Below, one piece after another: positions 35,630 to 48,945 of a stretch of 64,000 bases of DNA. Source of the DNA: Diorhabda sublineata. Lineage: Eukaryota; Arthropoda; Insecta; Coleoptera; Chrysomelidae. The notes beneath the pieces were generated by a model, which was given only the letters and a program-made list of their open reading frames with translations, was not told the origin of the DNA and searched no databases. The stretch lies in the NCBI RefSeq assembly GCF_026230105.1, contig NC_079482.1, positions 3,224,001 through 3,288,000 of the forward strand. The letters run 5' to 3'. Every line of letters starts with the position of its first letter. The first letter of the stretch is position 1. Made by a program: the position numbers and the translations under genes.

Positions 35630-35917
35630 ATGCGGATCCGTAGCCGGAATAAAGAACCGAACGGAACCTTGCGTCGGAAGTTTGGGTCTACAGGAAAGAA
35701 AATTTCAAACGTTGCACAAGATCTTGCGTTGATTAACTTTCCACGATCCCGTTCTACGGCATACGATAGACGAATTAAAGCTCCGGATTTGAGATACTGC
35801 GCAAGTGCTACGAAAGCATTGCTTTCAAATGCAAGCAATCCAGAGTTGAGTTTGGACTTTGTGTATCGTAATCACGAAATTCAAGATATGAAAAGCAGTC
35901 CAGTAAATTTTCAGTAG
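35630..35917 (+). other. Unrecognised 95-codon ORF
   Basis: Open frame starting at ATG 35630 with a basic first half (MRIRSRNKEPNGTLRRKFGS) and no long low-complexity stretch. Base composition is more balanced than the flanks and the opposite strand is also open over most of it. I recognise no domain. It may be part of a decayed mobile element or a chance frame. Confidence 0.25.
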
Positions 35918-37129
35918 GCGTTTTAATAAGTATCAAAGGACCTGGAGTTTGCTGGAGAATTTGCTGGTCTAGTTTGAACCAATACGATTTGTTTTAATGT
36001 AGATCTTTTTGGCAATAAAGAAGACCTCATCGTTTTACCTTCTTTGTTCCATTGACCCAGAGAACACAGCTCTTGGACCATATCAAGTGTTGAGAAGAAA
36101 AAAAAATACTTCGCTGTAACTAACCAATGGGGTTGAATGATAAGGATTTACCAGAGTCAGAAGGACTAAGAAGGCTTAATAATTATGATATAAGGGATTT
36201 TTTTTGTAAATATTCGCCTAATAACTTAATATTGATAAACATGGCAACGAATGTCAAGTAAATTTATACTATTTATAACCAATAGAAGTGTGGGTTGCGT
36301 TTTCCACTCATCAGAAACTTTTTTCCTCTTTATTGGGATTGAGTATCGAATATCATAACGATCTAGACTATGTTTAAATTGATATAATAACTACCACACC
36401 ACTGTTTCGTGAGTTTATTTTTTTCTCTTCATCTCCCTCAGGAATTCAAATTTAATTAAATTTGAATTTTAAGTAAAAGTCAATATAAGACTTCCATTAA
36501 GAGCAGTTTTAGGTTACGCTTCATTTCTCCACTTCATTTTCCCTCTAAGAGCCCGACCGTATTGGCCCTTGTTGTTATGACAGGGAAATAAAGCTCTGAT
36601 TTATTTACCAAAACATAGAAAATCAAAATTCAACGTGCCACCTGTCGGAGGATGACGATAAACCAATGACAGTATCAGAAGTTAAATTTTTATGCAGTAC
36701 CCATGCAAACATGACGCGTTCTAGACGTTTATAAACGTCAAAAACATAACCTTACTTTTCTAGTGTGGTTGCACATGGTAATTTAATAATGTATAATCTA
36801 CAATCAAAACGTACAGATTTTCTTATTAAATGTTTCAAGTGTCTCTTTAATAAGTTCAAAACTACTATTCATTCGTGTATGTTTACAAAATTTGTATATA
36901 ATTAAAAATCGTACATGATCGCTCAAATATCTCGGTTACCTTTGAATACGAATTGACGCACTTTTAAGGTTATGTTTACTAGCGAACCAAAGTCGTGTTC
37001 GCATTCATTCTGCGCAGCTTTAAATTCAAAGTGTATTTTTGAAATTCATGAATAGAAAATAGATAAGTCAAGTCGTTTTTATTTTTTTAATAATAAAATA
37101 GGCGCGTTCGCCAAACTCTAGCATAGATT
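35918..37129. other. Intronic sequence, nothing recognised
   Basis: No repeat or coding similarity was seen. Confidence 0.45.
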
Positions 37130-40100
37130 AACATGATTGGACAGTACCAGCTTCACGGTTTATATGACTGGCTGCTTTGTTTCCAATAATGTGTTAATAA
37201 TACAAGTATTTCCAATGTATTTGTTGTTGTTTTTTCAATATAAATTTTAAATACCGATCAAAACAAAAGATACAGTTTTAGTTGAGAAAAAAGTGGGTTT
37301 TAACAAGAACTGCTATAACTTGCGAACACCGAGCTCTCAGTAACTTAACCTAGCGCACTTAGGGATCATGGCGCCCAAGGAGAGGTTCCCAAATATACCG
37401 TAAAACCGTGAACAGTTGTTCAACCAGAAGGTCATTAAAAATAATTAATAATGTTAACTGTGAGACATGATTAGTCAAAAACGTGTAATTCCAGACGATT
37501 AAAAGACACGTCCCGTTAGAAACACGATGTTAATTAATAACAAACCTTATAACTATAACATTCTATTAAATAATGTCACGATACATCATATTTTGTATGT
37601 ATAGATATATAAATTTGATTATTCACAAAGATTGACATGCTTTGATTTGTACGTTGGAATTTTTGGAACCGTTAGTGATATTCATACTGTTTATACTAGA
37701 TACCATCAAAATTACACTGCCTAAGGTTAAAACATAATGTAAACAGTAAGACAGTACCGACAGTACCAGCTTCACGGTTTATACGAGTGGCTGCTTTTAA
37801 GCTTTGTTTCTAATAATGTGTTAACAATACAAGTATTTCCAATGTATTAAACTCCATTCTATTTGTTGTTTTTTCAATATAAATTTTAAATACCGATCAA
37901 AACAAAAGATACAGTTTTAGTTGAGAAAAAAGTGGGTTTTAACAAGAACTGCTATAACTTGCGAACACCGAGCTCTCAGTAACTTAACCTAGCGCACTTA
38001 GGGATCATGGCGCCCAAGGAGAGGTTCCCAAATATACCGTAAAACCGTGAACAGTTGTTCAACCAGAAGGTCATTAAAAATAATTAATAATGTTAACTGT
38101 GAGACATGATTAGTCAAAAACGTGTAATTCCAGACGATTAAAAGACACGTCCCGTTAGAAACACGATGTTAATTAATAACAAACCTTATAACTATAACAT
38201 TCTATTAAATAATGTCACGATACATCATATTTTGTATGTATAGATATATAAATTTGATTATTCACAAAGATTGAAATGCTTTGATTTGTACGTTGGAATT
38301 TTTGGAACCGTTAGTGATATTCATACTGTTTATACTAGATACCATCAAAATTACACTGCCTAAGGTTAAAACATAATGTAAACAGTAAGACAGTACCGAC
38401 AGTACCAGCTTCACGGTTTATACGAGTGGCTGCTTTTAAGCTTTGTTTCTAATAATGTGTTAACAATACAAGTATTTCCAATGTATTAAACTCCATTCTA
38501 TTTGTTGTTTTTTCAATATAAATTTTAAATACCGATCAAAACAAAAGATACAGTTTTAGTTGAGAAAAAAGTGGGTTCTAACAAGAACTGCTATAACTTG
38601 CGAACACCGAGCTCTCAGTAACTTAACCTAGCGCACTTAGGGATCATGGCGCCCAAGGAGAGGTTCCCAAATATACCGTAAAACCGTGAACAGTTGTTCA
38701 ACCAGAAGGTCATTAAAAATAATTAATAATGTTAACTGTGAGACATGATTAGTCAAAAACGTGTAATTCCAGACGATTAAAAGACGCGTCCCGTTAGAAA
38801 CACGATGTTAATTAATAACAAACCTTATAACTATAACATTCTATTAAATAATGTCACGATACATCATATTTTGTATGTATAGATATATAAATTTGATTAT
38901 TCACAAAGATTGACATGCTTTGATTTGTACGTTGGAATTTTTGGAACCGTTACTGATATTCATACTGTTTATACTAGATACCATCAAAATTACACTGCCT
39001 AAGGTCAAAACATGATGTAAACAGTAAGACAGTACCGACAGTACCAGCTTCACGGTTTATACGAGTGGCTGCTTTTAAGCTTTGTTTCTAATAATGTGTT
39101 AACAATACAAGTATTTCCAATATATTAAACTCCATTCTATTTGTTGTTTTTTCAATATAAATTTTAAATACCGATCAAAACAAAAGATACAGTTTTAGTT
39201 GAGAAAAAAGTGGGTTCTAACAAGAACTGCTATAACTTGCGAACACCGAGCTCTCAGTAACTTAACCTAGCGCACTTAGGGATCATGGCGCCCAAGGAGA
39301 GGTTCCCAAATATACCGTAAAACCGTGAACAGTTGTTCAACCAGAAGGTCATTAAAAATAATTAATAATGTTAACTGTGAGACATGATTAGTCAAAAACG
39401 TGTAATTCCAGACGATTAAAAGACACGTCCCGTTAGAAACACGATGTTAATTAATAACAAACCTTATAACTATAACATTCTATTAAATAATGTCACGATA
39501 CATCATATTTTGTATGTATAGATATATAAATTTGATTATTCACAAAGATTGACATGCTTTGATTTGTACGTTGGAATTTTTGGAACCGTTACTGATATTC
39601 ATACTGTTTATACTAGATACCATCAAAATTACACTGCCTAAGGTCAAAACATAATGTAAACAGTAAGACAGTACCGACAGTACCAGCTTCACGGTTTATA
39701 CGAGTGGCTGCTTTTAAGCTTTGTTTCTAATAATGTGTTAACAATACAAGTATTTCCAATATATTAAACTCCATTCTATTTGTTGTTTTTTCAATATAAA
39801 TTTTAAATACCGATCAAAACAAAAGATACAGTTTTAGTTGAGAAAAAAGTGGGTTCTAACAAGAACTGCTATAACTTGCGAACACCGAGCTCTCAGTAAC
39901 TTAACCTAGCGCACTTAGGGATCATGGCGCCCAAGGAGAGGTTCCCAAATATACCGTAAAACCGTGAACAGTTGTTCAACCAGAAGGTCATTAAAAATAA
40001 TTAATAATGTTAACTGTGAGACATGATTAGTCAAAAACGTGTAATTCCAGACGATTAAAAGACACGTCCCGTTAGAAACACGATGTTTAATTAATAACAA

Positions 40101-40365
40101 ACCTTATAACTATAACATTCTATTAAATAATGTCACGATACATCATATTTTGTATGTATAGATATATAAATTTGATTATTCACAAAGATTGACATGCTTT
40201 GATTTGTACGTTGGAATTTTTGGAACCGTTAGTGATATTCATACTGTTTATACTAGATACCATCAAAATTACACTGCCTAAGGTCAAAACATAATGTAAA
40301 CTGTAAGACAGTACCGACAGTACCAGCTTCACGGTTTATATGAGTGGCTGTCTTAAACGTTTGTT
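37130..40365. repeat. Satellite array F, 639-bp monomer, 5 copies
   Basis: The word cgatcaaaacaaaag recurs at 37255, 37894, 38533, 39172 and 39811, an exact 639-bp step. A partial copy leads in from 37130 and the last copy fades near 40365. Copies are nearly identical. The stretch from ataacttgcgaacac to gtatagatatataaatt is the array E monomer with one extra segment of about 55 bp (cgatgttaattaataacaaa onward). The rest of the 639-bp unit has no counterpart in array E. Confidence 0.97.
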
Positions 40366-41109
40366 TATAATAATATTACGAATAAGACACCCACAAATAA
40401 TAATATTGCAGAAATCATTATAAGCTTTTAGATGCGGTCCACAGCAAAATTTTTTGCTTCAACGTTATTATCTGACAATAAATTCAACATTAAACTTTCT
40501 AAGATTTCCCTCAATTCAAGTCAGAAATTCGATATGAAAGTGAAACCCGGTAAAATAAATATAAACGCAAACTATAAAATATATTCCAAACAACGTTTCT
40601 TCATGAACTAATTGAAATATCAATAGAAACGATTCTCGTTATTGTTAGTTGACATAAACTTTATAGTAATGATAACTTCAATATACCAAACTCGAATCGA
40701 AAAAGAATTTAATCGTATATACGGAGTAATCCTCTTTGAAAAATGAAACGTAAATACATATACATTTTCCCGTAGTTCTAAAAAGATAAACCTTCCAGCA
40801 AATAATCGGTCAGTTCTTTACAAAACGGAAAAACACAACGATCATAATACGTTCGACTTGAATAAGAACACGATCCCACTAAGGACTCTGATCGGATTAT
40901 ACTTTGAGAATGAGAAATAGCTTCGGTTGACCGACGATTTCCGACGTCGTATCGGTAAATAAGATTTGCGGAACAAGTAATCACGTGGTAGTCTTCAATG
41001 CGGATAAATAGGACTACAGTTGAATCCCACAATTGTAAAGAGTGACTCATATTGTACCCATAGCGATTTTATAGGCCAATCTAATCACACATTTATCTTG
41101 TAACAACGA
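40366..41109. other. Intronic sequence, nothing recognised
   Basis: A 90-codon minus-strand frame at 40778-41050 has no recognisable domain. Nothing else was seen. Confidence 0.4.
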
Positions 41110-41280
41110 CAAAAATAATAATTAGTCAAAAATGTGTAATTCCGGTCGATTAAAAGACACGTCCTGTTAAAAACGCGACGCTAATAAATAGCAAACCTTA
41201 TAACTACAACATTCTATTGAATAATGTCAAGGTATATCATATTTTGTATGTTTACATTTATAAATTGGATTAATCTAGTG
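41110..41280 (+). repeat. Diverged single copy of the E/F satellite core
   Basis: attagtcaaaaatgtgtaat, aaaagacacgtcc, caaaccttataactacaaca and atcatattttgtatg occur in the same order as in array F, at clearly lower identity. This is a relic or a source-like copy outside the arrays. Confidence 0.85.
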
Positions 41281-41366
41281 GTTTTTTATTGTTTTACCAA
41301 ATTTAACACAGCGCAATGTTCAACTAACTAATTCCCAGACATTATATTAGAGTTAGTACATTTTGG

Positions 41367-41610
41367 TGTTTAATTTTGCCACAATCCCACTACGAAAACG
41401 CTAATAACCTAGCTGTCAAAGACTTCGTTCCAATTTATATATATACACACAGACATGTAAGCACACGTGTACTCAGTCAACGACGTATTTACGAATTGGA
41501 TACGATTAGTTTTTATCTAATATGTAATCTGAAAATATACCAGTGATTTCGAAGGTATGGTTTTATTACGTTCTCAGGGATTGGAGATCCCTCACCTTCA
41601 ATCAACACAT
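41367..41610 (+). other. Possible LTR-like sequence
   Basis: Starts TGT, ends ACA, has a TATA-like run (tatatatatacacacag) inside, and is followed by catggcgaccctgcc, which resembles the 'TGGCGACC' primer site seen after many insect Ty3/gypsy LTRs. No second LTR and no gag were seen. The match is short and could be chance. Confidence 0.25.
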
Positions 41611-41654
41611 GGCGACCCTGCCACAACACGCGGTATGTTATAGTGACAAAGTTT

Positions 41655-41712
41655 GTTATTGACTTGAATTACACGTTTTTGATTAATCGTGTCTTACAAT
41701 TAAATTTTTAAC
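41655..41712 (-). repeat. Inverted fragment of the E/F satellite core
   Basis: aattacacgtttttgattaa and gtgtcttacaatt are the reverse complement of core words ttagtcaaaaacgtgtaatt and aattgtgagac. With 41110-41280 this makes an inverted pair about 550 bp apart. Confidence 0.6.
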
Positions 41713-41899
41713 AACTGTATAGAAGCCACAAAACGCAATGCCGTGCTATACGCCAAGAATGCCAAATGTCAAATAAACGATAGGGAAACTCTGGGCTCCC
41801 CTGGACAGGATCGCATACGTCCAAAAGCTTCTATGTTTGCATACCTACGAAATCAGAAAACAGACTGAGAAAATTCCGCTCGACCAAACAAAAGAAGAG

Positions 41900-42310
41900 G
41901 CTTTTCATTCATTCATTCATTTTAATAGATGTACCTGACAATTCGATCTTCTTAGCAGGGGGATGTCACGTGAGGGCATGGAAAATCAATGGTTAGACAA
42001 AGGACAGTTACCACAACCCGTCGCAAAGAGAGGTCGATTCGAGCTGAAAGCCTTTTTATATGTCTAATGAAATTATGAAGGTTTAGTGTACTTCGAAATT
42101 ATTCCAGATACTAGAGCAACCAATTCCAAGATATATAGTGGACAGCTGACGGGAATTTATGAAGAAATTGCCAGGTTTAATCAACCAAAATTTGTACGGA
42201 ATAAATCTAAGAACTTGGTGGTACTTCTATCTTGAATCCAAAGGAGAATTTGGAAATGCAGATCGACAATTTTCTTGCATCTTAGCTGACGTCTCAAAGA
42301 TCTTGCTGAA
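41900..42310 (+). pseudogene. Mariner-type transposase relic (central part)
   Basis: An open stretch at 42077-42235 encodes EGLVYFEIIPDTRATNSKIY, SGQLTGIYEEIARFNQPKFV and RNKSKNLVVLLS. This fits the mariner core between the first two catalytic Asp residues ('G..YWELLP...TINS..Y..QL..L...I...RP..VNRK.V...HDNA'). The HDNA block is not recognisable and the ends are missing. Flanking frames are full of stops. Confidence 0.7.
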
Positions 42311-43306
42311 CGTCATGTTTATATAAAATTATTTCACGAGGAATTGAAACATTAGAAACGTTTAATTTTCTTATTTTCCTTTCGTGTCATAAATATAACT
42401 CAAATTGAGATATGTTCTAGACGAATCAAAGAAAATATAATTAGTGACTACTCCATTTACTAATTCACCAATTTTGTTGGATTAATTAGATTAATTGATT
42501 CGTGCTCCTAACCAATTCTCCTAGTCTATCACCCTTTATATTTTAGAGCTTGTTCCATTCTAATTAGAAAATAATTGCGAAATAGGCTACAGCAGTCAAT
42601 TATGTAATTAAAAAGAAAGGAGTCGAGCATTTTATGCAAATTGAATAGAAAAACTTATGTTTGCAGCAAAAAACTGATTCTCTATCAATGGCGTTACAGT
42701 ATTCGCAGATTTTATGAAAGCTGCTGCTTTACTGTCTGACAAACTGATATTCAGACCCACTAATCCGATTGAAACTAAAAAAAATACGTAGATCTCATTA
42801 TATAGATACAAAGTTATATTCTTCGTTTTCCTGTCCTCGAAAATCTGTTTTCTTCCTTGATTTTTAGTTTGCCGTTGCACTTCACTCAAATACACTTTTC
42901 CGGATTCCCCTGGTAACTGTCTAGTAATAGGATTACTTTCAATTTGAGGTTAAAAAGTACAGTAGATAAGAAGCCTCCTGCTTCAGCCCTCTTTCTCCTT
43001 GGAAACTTTCTAATAACCTCCCTTCAGACAATACGTTCATCTCAGTTCTATTAAGAATCAGCTTCGCCATTTTTATTAATTTTCTTGGGACACCTGAAAA
43101 TTCTAAAGCCTCATAACTTTTGTATCGAAAGATTGCTTATAATTTATGACTTGTGTATGTAGTTCTACATTTTCATCTTGATTATTGCTCCGTTGCTAGT
43201 TCTCCTTCGACCATCCCATCGCCCATTATTGGTTATGAATTGGTCCCAATCTGTTCCTTATTTTTGTGGCCATATCCAGGAGTTCTTGCAGCAGATCTTA
43301 CCACTT
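42311..43306. other. Intronic sequence, nothing recognised
   Basis: An 87-codon minus-strand frame at 42632-42895 has no recognisable product. The flank at 43150-43306 leads into the next array without similarity to its monomer. Confidence 0.4.
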
Positions 43307-46300
43307 TTATCATAGACAGCGTTTCTCAATCATCTTCAATGACTGTTGTACTAGTTCGTTCGATTTCCTTGCACAGCCTTCCAAGTTTGAACCAGAAGTA
43401 TCTATAAGAGCTGGTTCTTTCCAGCCACTGTCATATCTCAAATGAGTCTCTATTCCTAAAATCCCATGGATCATAATTTTGAGAGCCTTACAAGTATTTT
43501 CTCTTCTCAATCATCTTCAACGACTGTTGTACAAGTTCGTTCGATTTCCTTGCACAGCCTTCCAAGTTTGAACCAGAAGTATCTACAAGAGCTGGTTCTT
43601 TCCAGCCACTGTCATATCTCAAATGAGTCTCTATTCCTAAAATCCCATGGATCATAATTTTGAGAGCCTTACAAGTATTTTCTCTTCTCAATCATCTTCA
43701 ACGACTGTTGTACAAGTTCGTTCGATTTCCTTGCACAGCCTTCCAAGTTTGAACCAGAAGTATCTATAAGAGCTTGTTCTTTCCAGCCACTGTCATATCT
43801 CAAATGAGTCTCTATTCCTAAAAACCCATGAATCATAATTTTGAGAGCCTTACAAGTATTTTCTCTTCTCAATCATCTTCAACGACTGTTGTACAAGTTC
43901 GTTCGATTTCCTTGCACAGCCTTCCAAGTTTGAACCAGAAGTATCTATAAGAGCTGGTTCTTTCCAACCACTGTCATATCTCAAATGAGTCTCTATTCCT
44001 AAAAACCCATGAATCATAATTTTGAGAGCCTTACAAGTATTTTCTCTTCTCAATCATCTTCAACGACTGTTGTACAAGTTCGTTCGATTTCCTTGCACAG
44101 CCTTCCAAGTTTGAACCAGAAGTATCTATAAGAGCTGGTTCTTTCCAGCCACTGTCATATCTCAAATGAGTCTCTATTCCTAAAAACCCATGAATCATAA
44201 TTTTGAGAGCCTTACAAGTATTTTCTCTTCTCAATCATCTTCAACGACTGTTGTACAAGTTCGTTCGATTTCCTTGCACAGCCTTCCAAGTTTGAACCAG
44301 AAGTATCTATAAGAGCTTGTTCTTTCCAGCCACTGTCATATCTCAAATGAGTCTCTATTCCTAAAAACCCATGAATCATAATTTTGAGAGCCTTACAAGT
44401 ATTTTCTCTTCTCAATCATCTTCAACGACTGTTGTACAAGTTCGTTCGATTTCCTTGCACAGCCTTCCAAGTTTGAACCAGAAGTATCTATAAGAGCTGG
44501 TTCTTTCCAACCACTGTCATATCTCAAATGAGTCTCTATTCCTAAAAACCCATGAATCATAATTTTGAGAGCCTTACAAGTATTTTCTCTTCTCAATCAT
44601 CTTCAACGACTGTTGTACAAGTTCGTTCGATTTCCTTGCACAGCCTTCCAAGTTTGAACCAGAAGTATCTATAAGAGCTGGTTCTTTCCAGCCACTGTCA
44701 TATCTCAAATGAGTCTCTATTCCTAAAAACCCATGAATCATAATTTTGAGAGCCTTACAAGTATTTTCTCTTCTCAATCATCTTCAACGACTGTTGTACA
44801 AGTTCGTTCGATTTCCTTGCACAGCCTTCCAAGTTTGAACCAGAAGTATCTATAAGAGCTGGTTCTTTCCAGCCACTGTCATATCTCAAATGAGTCTCTA
44901 TTCCTAAAATACCATGGATCATAATTTTGAGAGCCTTACAAGTATTTTCTCTTCTCAATCATCTTCAATGACTGTTGTACAAGTTCGTTCGATTTCCTTG
45001 CACAGCGTTCCAAGTTTGAACCAGAAGTATCTACAAGAGCTGGTTCTTTTCTACCACTGTCATATCTCAAATGAGTCTCTATTCCTAAAAACCCATGAAT
45101 CATAATTTTAAGAGCCTTACAAGTATTTTCTCTTCTCAATCATCTTCAACGACTGTTGTACAAGTTCGTTCGATTTCCTTGCACAGCGTTCCAAGTTTGA
45201 ACCAGAAGTATCTATAAGAGCTGGTTCTTTCCAGCCACTGTCATATCTCAAATGAGTCTCTATTCCTAAAATCCCATGGATCATAATTTTGAGAGCCTTA
45301 CAAGTATTTTCTCTTCTCAATCATCTTCAACGACTGTTGTACAAGTTCGTTCGATTTCCTTGCACAGCCTTCCAAGTTTGAACCAGAAGTATCTATAAGA
45401 GCTGGTTCTTTCCAGCCACTGTCATATCTCAAATGAGTTTCTATTCCTAAAAATCCATGAATCATAATTTTAAGAGCCTTACAAGTATTTTCTCTTCTCA
45501 ATCATCTTCAACGACTGTTGTACAAGTTCGTTCGATTTCCTTGCACAGCCTTCCAAGTTTGAACCAGAAGTATCTACAAGAGCTGGTTCTTTCCAGCCAC
45601 TGTCATATCTCAAATGAGTCTCTATTCCTAAAATCCCATGGATCATAATTTTGAGAGCCTTACAAGTATTTTCTCTTCTCAATCATCTTCAACGACTGTT
45701 GTACAAGTTCGTTCGATTTCCTTGCACAGCCTTCCAAGTTTGAACCAGAAGTATCTATAAGAGCTGGTTCTTTCCAGCCACTGTCATATCTCAAATGAGT
45801 CTCTATTCCTAAAATCCCATGGATCATAATTTTGAGAGCCTTACAAATATTTTCTCTCCTCAATCATCTTCAACAACTGTTGTACAAGTTCGTTCGATTT
45901 CCTTGAACAGCCTTCCAAGTTTGAACCAGAAGTATCTACAAGAGCTGGTTCTTTCCAACCACTGTCATATCTCAGATGAGTCTCTATTCCTAAAATCCCA
46001 TGGATCATAAGTTTGAGAGCCTTACAAGTATTTTCTCTTCTCAATCATCTTCAACGACTGTTGTACAAGTTCGTTCGATTTCCTTGCACAGCGTTCCAAG
46101 TTTGAACCAGAAGTATCTACAAGAGCTGGTTCTTTCCAGCCACTGTCATATCTCAAATGAGTCTCTATTCCTAAAATCCCATGGATCATAATTTTGAGAG
46201 CCTTACAAGTATTTTCTCTTCTCAATCATCTTCAACGACTGTTGTACAAGTTCGTTCGATTTCCTTGCACAGCCTTCCAAGTTTGAACCAGAAGTATCTA

Positions 46301-48945
46301 TAAGAGCTTGTTCTTTCCAGCCACTGTCATATCTCAAATGAGTCTCTATTCCTAAAATCCCATGGATCATAATTTTTAGAGCCTTACAAGTATTTTCTCT
46401 TCTCAATCATCTTCAACGACTGTTGTACAAGTTCGTTCGATTTCCTTGCACAGCCTTCCAAGTTTGAACCAGAAGTATCTATAAGAGCTGGTTCTTTCCA
46501 GCCACTGTCATATCTCAAATGAGTCTCTATTCCTAAAATCCCATGGATCATAATTTTAAGAGCCTTACAAGTATTTTCTCTTCTCAATCATCTTCAACGA
46601 CTGTTGTACAAGTTCGTTCGATTTCCTTGCACAGCCTTCCAAGTTTGAACCAGAAGTATCTACAAGAGCTGGTTCTTTCCAGCCACTGTCATATCTCAAA
46701 TGAGTCTCTATTCCTAAAATCCCATGGATCATAATTTTGAGAGCCTTACAAGTATTTTCTCTTCTCAATCATCTTCAACGACTGTTGTACAAGTTCGTTC
46801 GATTTCCTTGCACAGCCTTCCAAGTTTGAACCAGAAGTATCTATAAGAGCTGGTTCTTTCCAGCCACTGTCATATCTCAAATGAGTCTCTATTCCTAAAA
46901 TCCCATGGATCATAATTTTGAGAGCCTTACAAATATTTTCTCTCCTCAATCATCTTCAACAACTGTTGTACAAGTTCGTTCGATTTCCTTGAACAGCCTT
47001 CCAAGTTTGAACCAGAAGTATCTACAAGAGCTGGTTCTTTCCAACCACTGTCATATCTCAAATGAGTCTCTATTCCTAAAATCCCATGGATCATAATTTT
47101 GAGAGCCTTACAAGTATTTTCTCTTCTCAATCATCTTCAACGACTGTTGTACAAGTTCGTTCGATTTCCTTGCACAGCGTTCCAAGTTTGAACCAGAAGT
47201 ATCTACAAGAGCTGGTTCTTTCCAGCCACTGTCATATCTCAAATGAGTCTCTATTCCTAAAATCCCATGGATCATAATTTTGAGAGCCTTACAAGTATTT
47301 TCTCTTCTCAATCATCTTCAACGACTGTTGTACAAGTTCGTTCGATTTCCTTGCACAGCCTTCCAAGTTTGAACCAGAAGTATCTATAAGAGCTTGTTCT
47401 TTCCAGCCACTGTCATATCTCAAATGAGTCTCTATTCCTAAAATCCCATGGATCATAATTTTTAGAGCCTTACAAGTATTTTCTCTTCTCAATCATCTTC
47501 AACGACTGTTGTACAAGTTCGTTCGATTTCCTTGCACAGCCTTCCAAGTTTGAACCAGAAGTATCTATAAGAGCTGGTTCTTTCCAGCCACTGTCATATC
47601 TCAAATGAGTCTCTATTCCTAAAATCCCATGGATCATAATTTTGAGAGCCTTACAAATATTTTCTCTCCTCAATCATCTTCAACAACTGTTGTACAAGTT
47701 CGTTCGATTTCCTTGAACAGCCTTCCAAGTTTGAACCAGAAGTATCTACAAGAGCTGGTTCTTTCCAGCCACTGTCATATCTCAAATGAGTCTCTATTCC
47801 TAAAATACCATGGATCATAATTTTGAGAGCCTTACAAGTATTTTCTCTTCTCAATCATCTTCAACGACTGTTGTACAAGTTCGTTCGATTTCCTTGCACA
47901 GCGTTCCAAGTTTGAACCAGAAGTATCTACAAGAGCTGGTTCTTTCCAGCCACTGTCATATCTCAAATGAGTCTCTATTCCTAAAATCCCATGGATCATA
48001 ATTTTGAGAGCCTTACAAATATTTTCTCTCCTCAATCATCTTCAACAACTGTTGTACAAGTTCGTTCGATTTCCTTGAACAGCCTTCCAAGTTTGAACCA
48101 GAAGTATCTACAAGAGCTGGTTCTTTCCAACCACTGTCATATCTCAAATGAGTCTCTATTCCTAAAATACCATGGATCATAATTTTGAGAGCCTTACAAG
48201 TATTTTCTCTTCTCAATCATCTTCAACGACTGTTGTACAAGTTCGTTCGATTTCCTTGCACAGCGTTCCAAGTTTGAACCAGAAGTATCTACAAGAGCTG
48301 GTTCTTTCCAGCCACTGTCATATCTCAAATGAGTCTCTATTCCTAAAATCCCATGGATCATAATTTTGAGAGCCTTACAAGTATTTTCTCTTCTCAATCA
48401 TCTTCAACGACTGTTGTACAAGTTCGTTCGATTTCCTTGCACAGCGTTCCAAGTTTGAACCAGAAGTATCTACAAGAGCTGGTTCTTTCCAGCCACTGTC
48501 ATATCTCAAATGAGTCTCTATTCCTAAAATCCCATGGATCATAATTTTGAGAGCCTTACAAATATTTTCTCTCCTCAATCATCTTCAACAACTGTTGTAC
48601 AAGTTCGTTCGATTTCCTTGAACAGCCTTCCAAGTTTGAACCAGAAGTATCTATAAGAGCTGGTTCTTTCCAGCCACTGTCATATCTCAAATGAGTCTCT
48701 ATTCCTAAAAACCCATGAATCATAATTTTAAGAGCCTTACAAGTATTTTCTCTTCTCAATCATCTTCAACGACTGTTGTACAAGTTCGTTCGATTTCCTT
48801 GCACAGCGTTCCAAGTTTGAACCAGAAGTATCTACAAGAGCTGGTTCTTTCCAGCCACTGTCATATCTCAAATGAGTCTCTATTCCTAAAAACCCATGGA
48901 CCATAATTTTGAGAACCTTGCAAGTATTTTCTCCTTCTTCCATAA
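43307..48945. repeat. Satellite array G, 181-bp monomer, 31 copies, with higher-order blocks
   Basis: The largest array. ctcttctcaatcatcttcaa recurs every 181 bp from about 43320 to 48760. In the left part a three-monomer block (543 bp) repeats, marked by 'agagcttgttctttcc' at 43771 and 44314. In the right part a distinctive monomer with 'caacaactgttgtacaag' and 'ccttgaacagcc' occurs near 45844, 46930, 47654, 48016 and 48559, at 6, 4, 2 and 3 monomer steps. Each copy gives a 67-codon minus-strand frame (MRRENTCKALK...) and often a 63-codon + frame; 181 is not a multiple of 3, so these do not join. No protein role is inferred. Confidence 0.98.

Noticed and set aside
43310..48943. Thirty-one repeated 67-codon minus-strand ORFs (and 63-codon + ORFs) as a protein gene family
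   Set aside because: They are produced by the 181-bp satellite; the unit is not a multiple of 3, both strands are open in parts, and each frame ends at the next junction.
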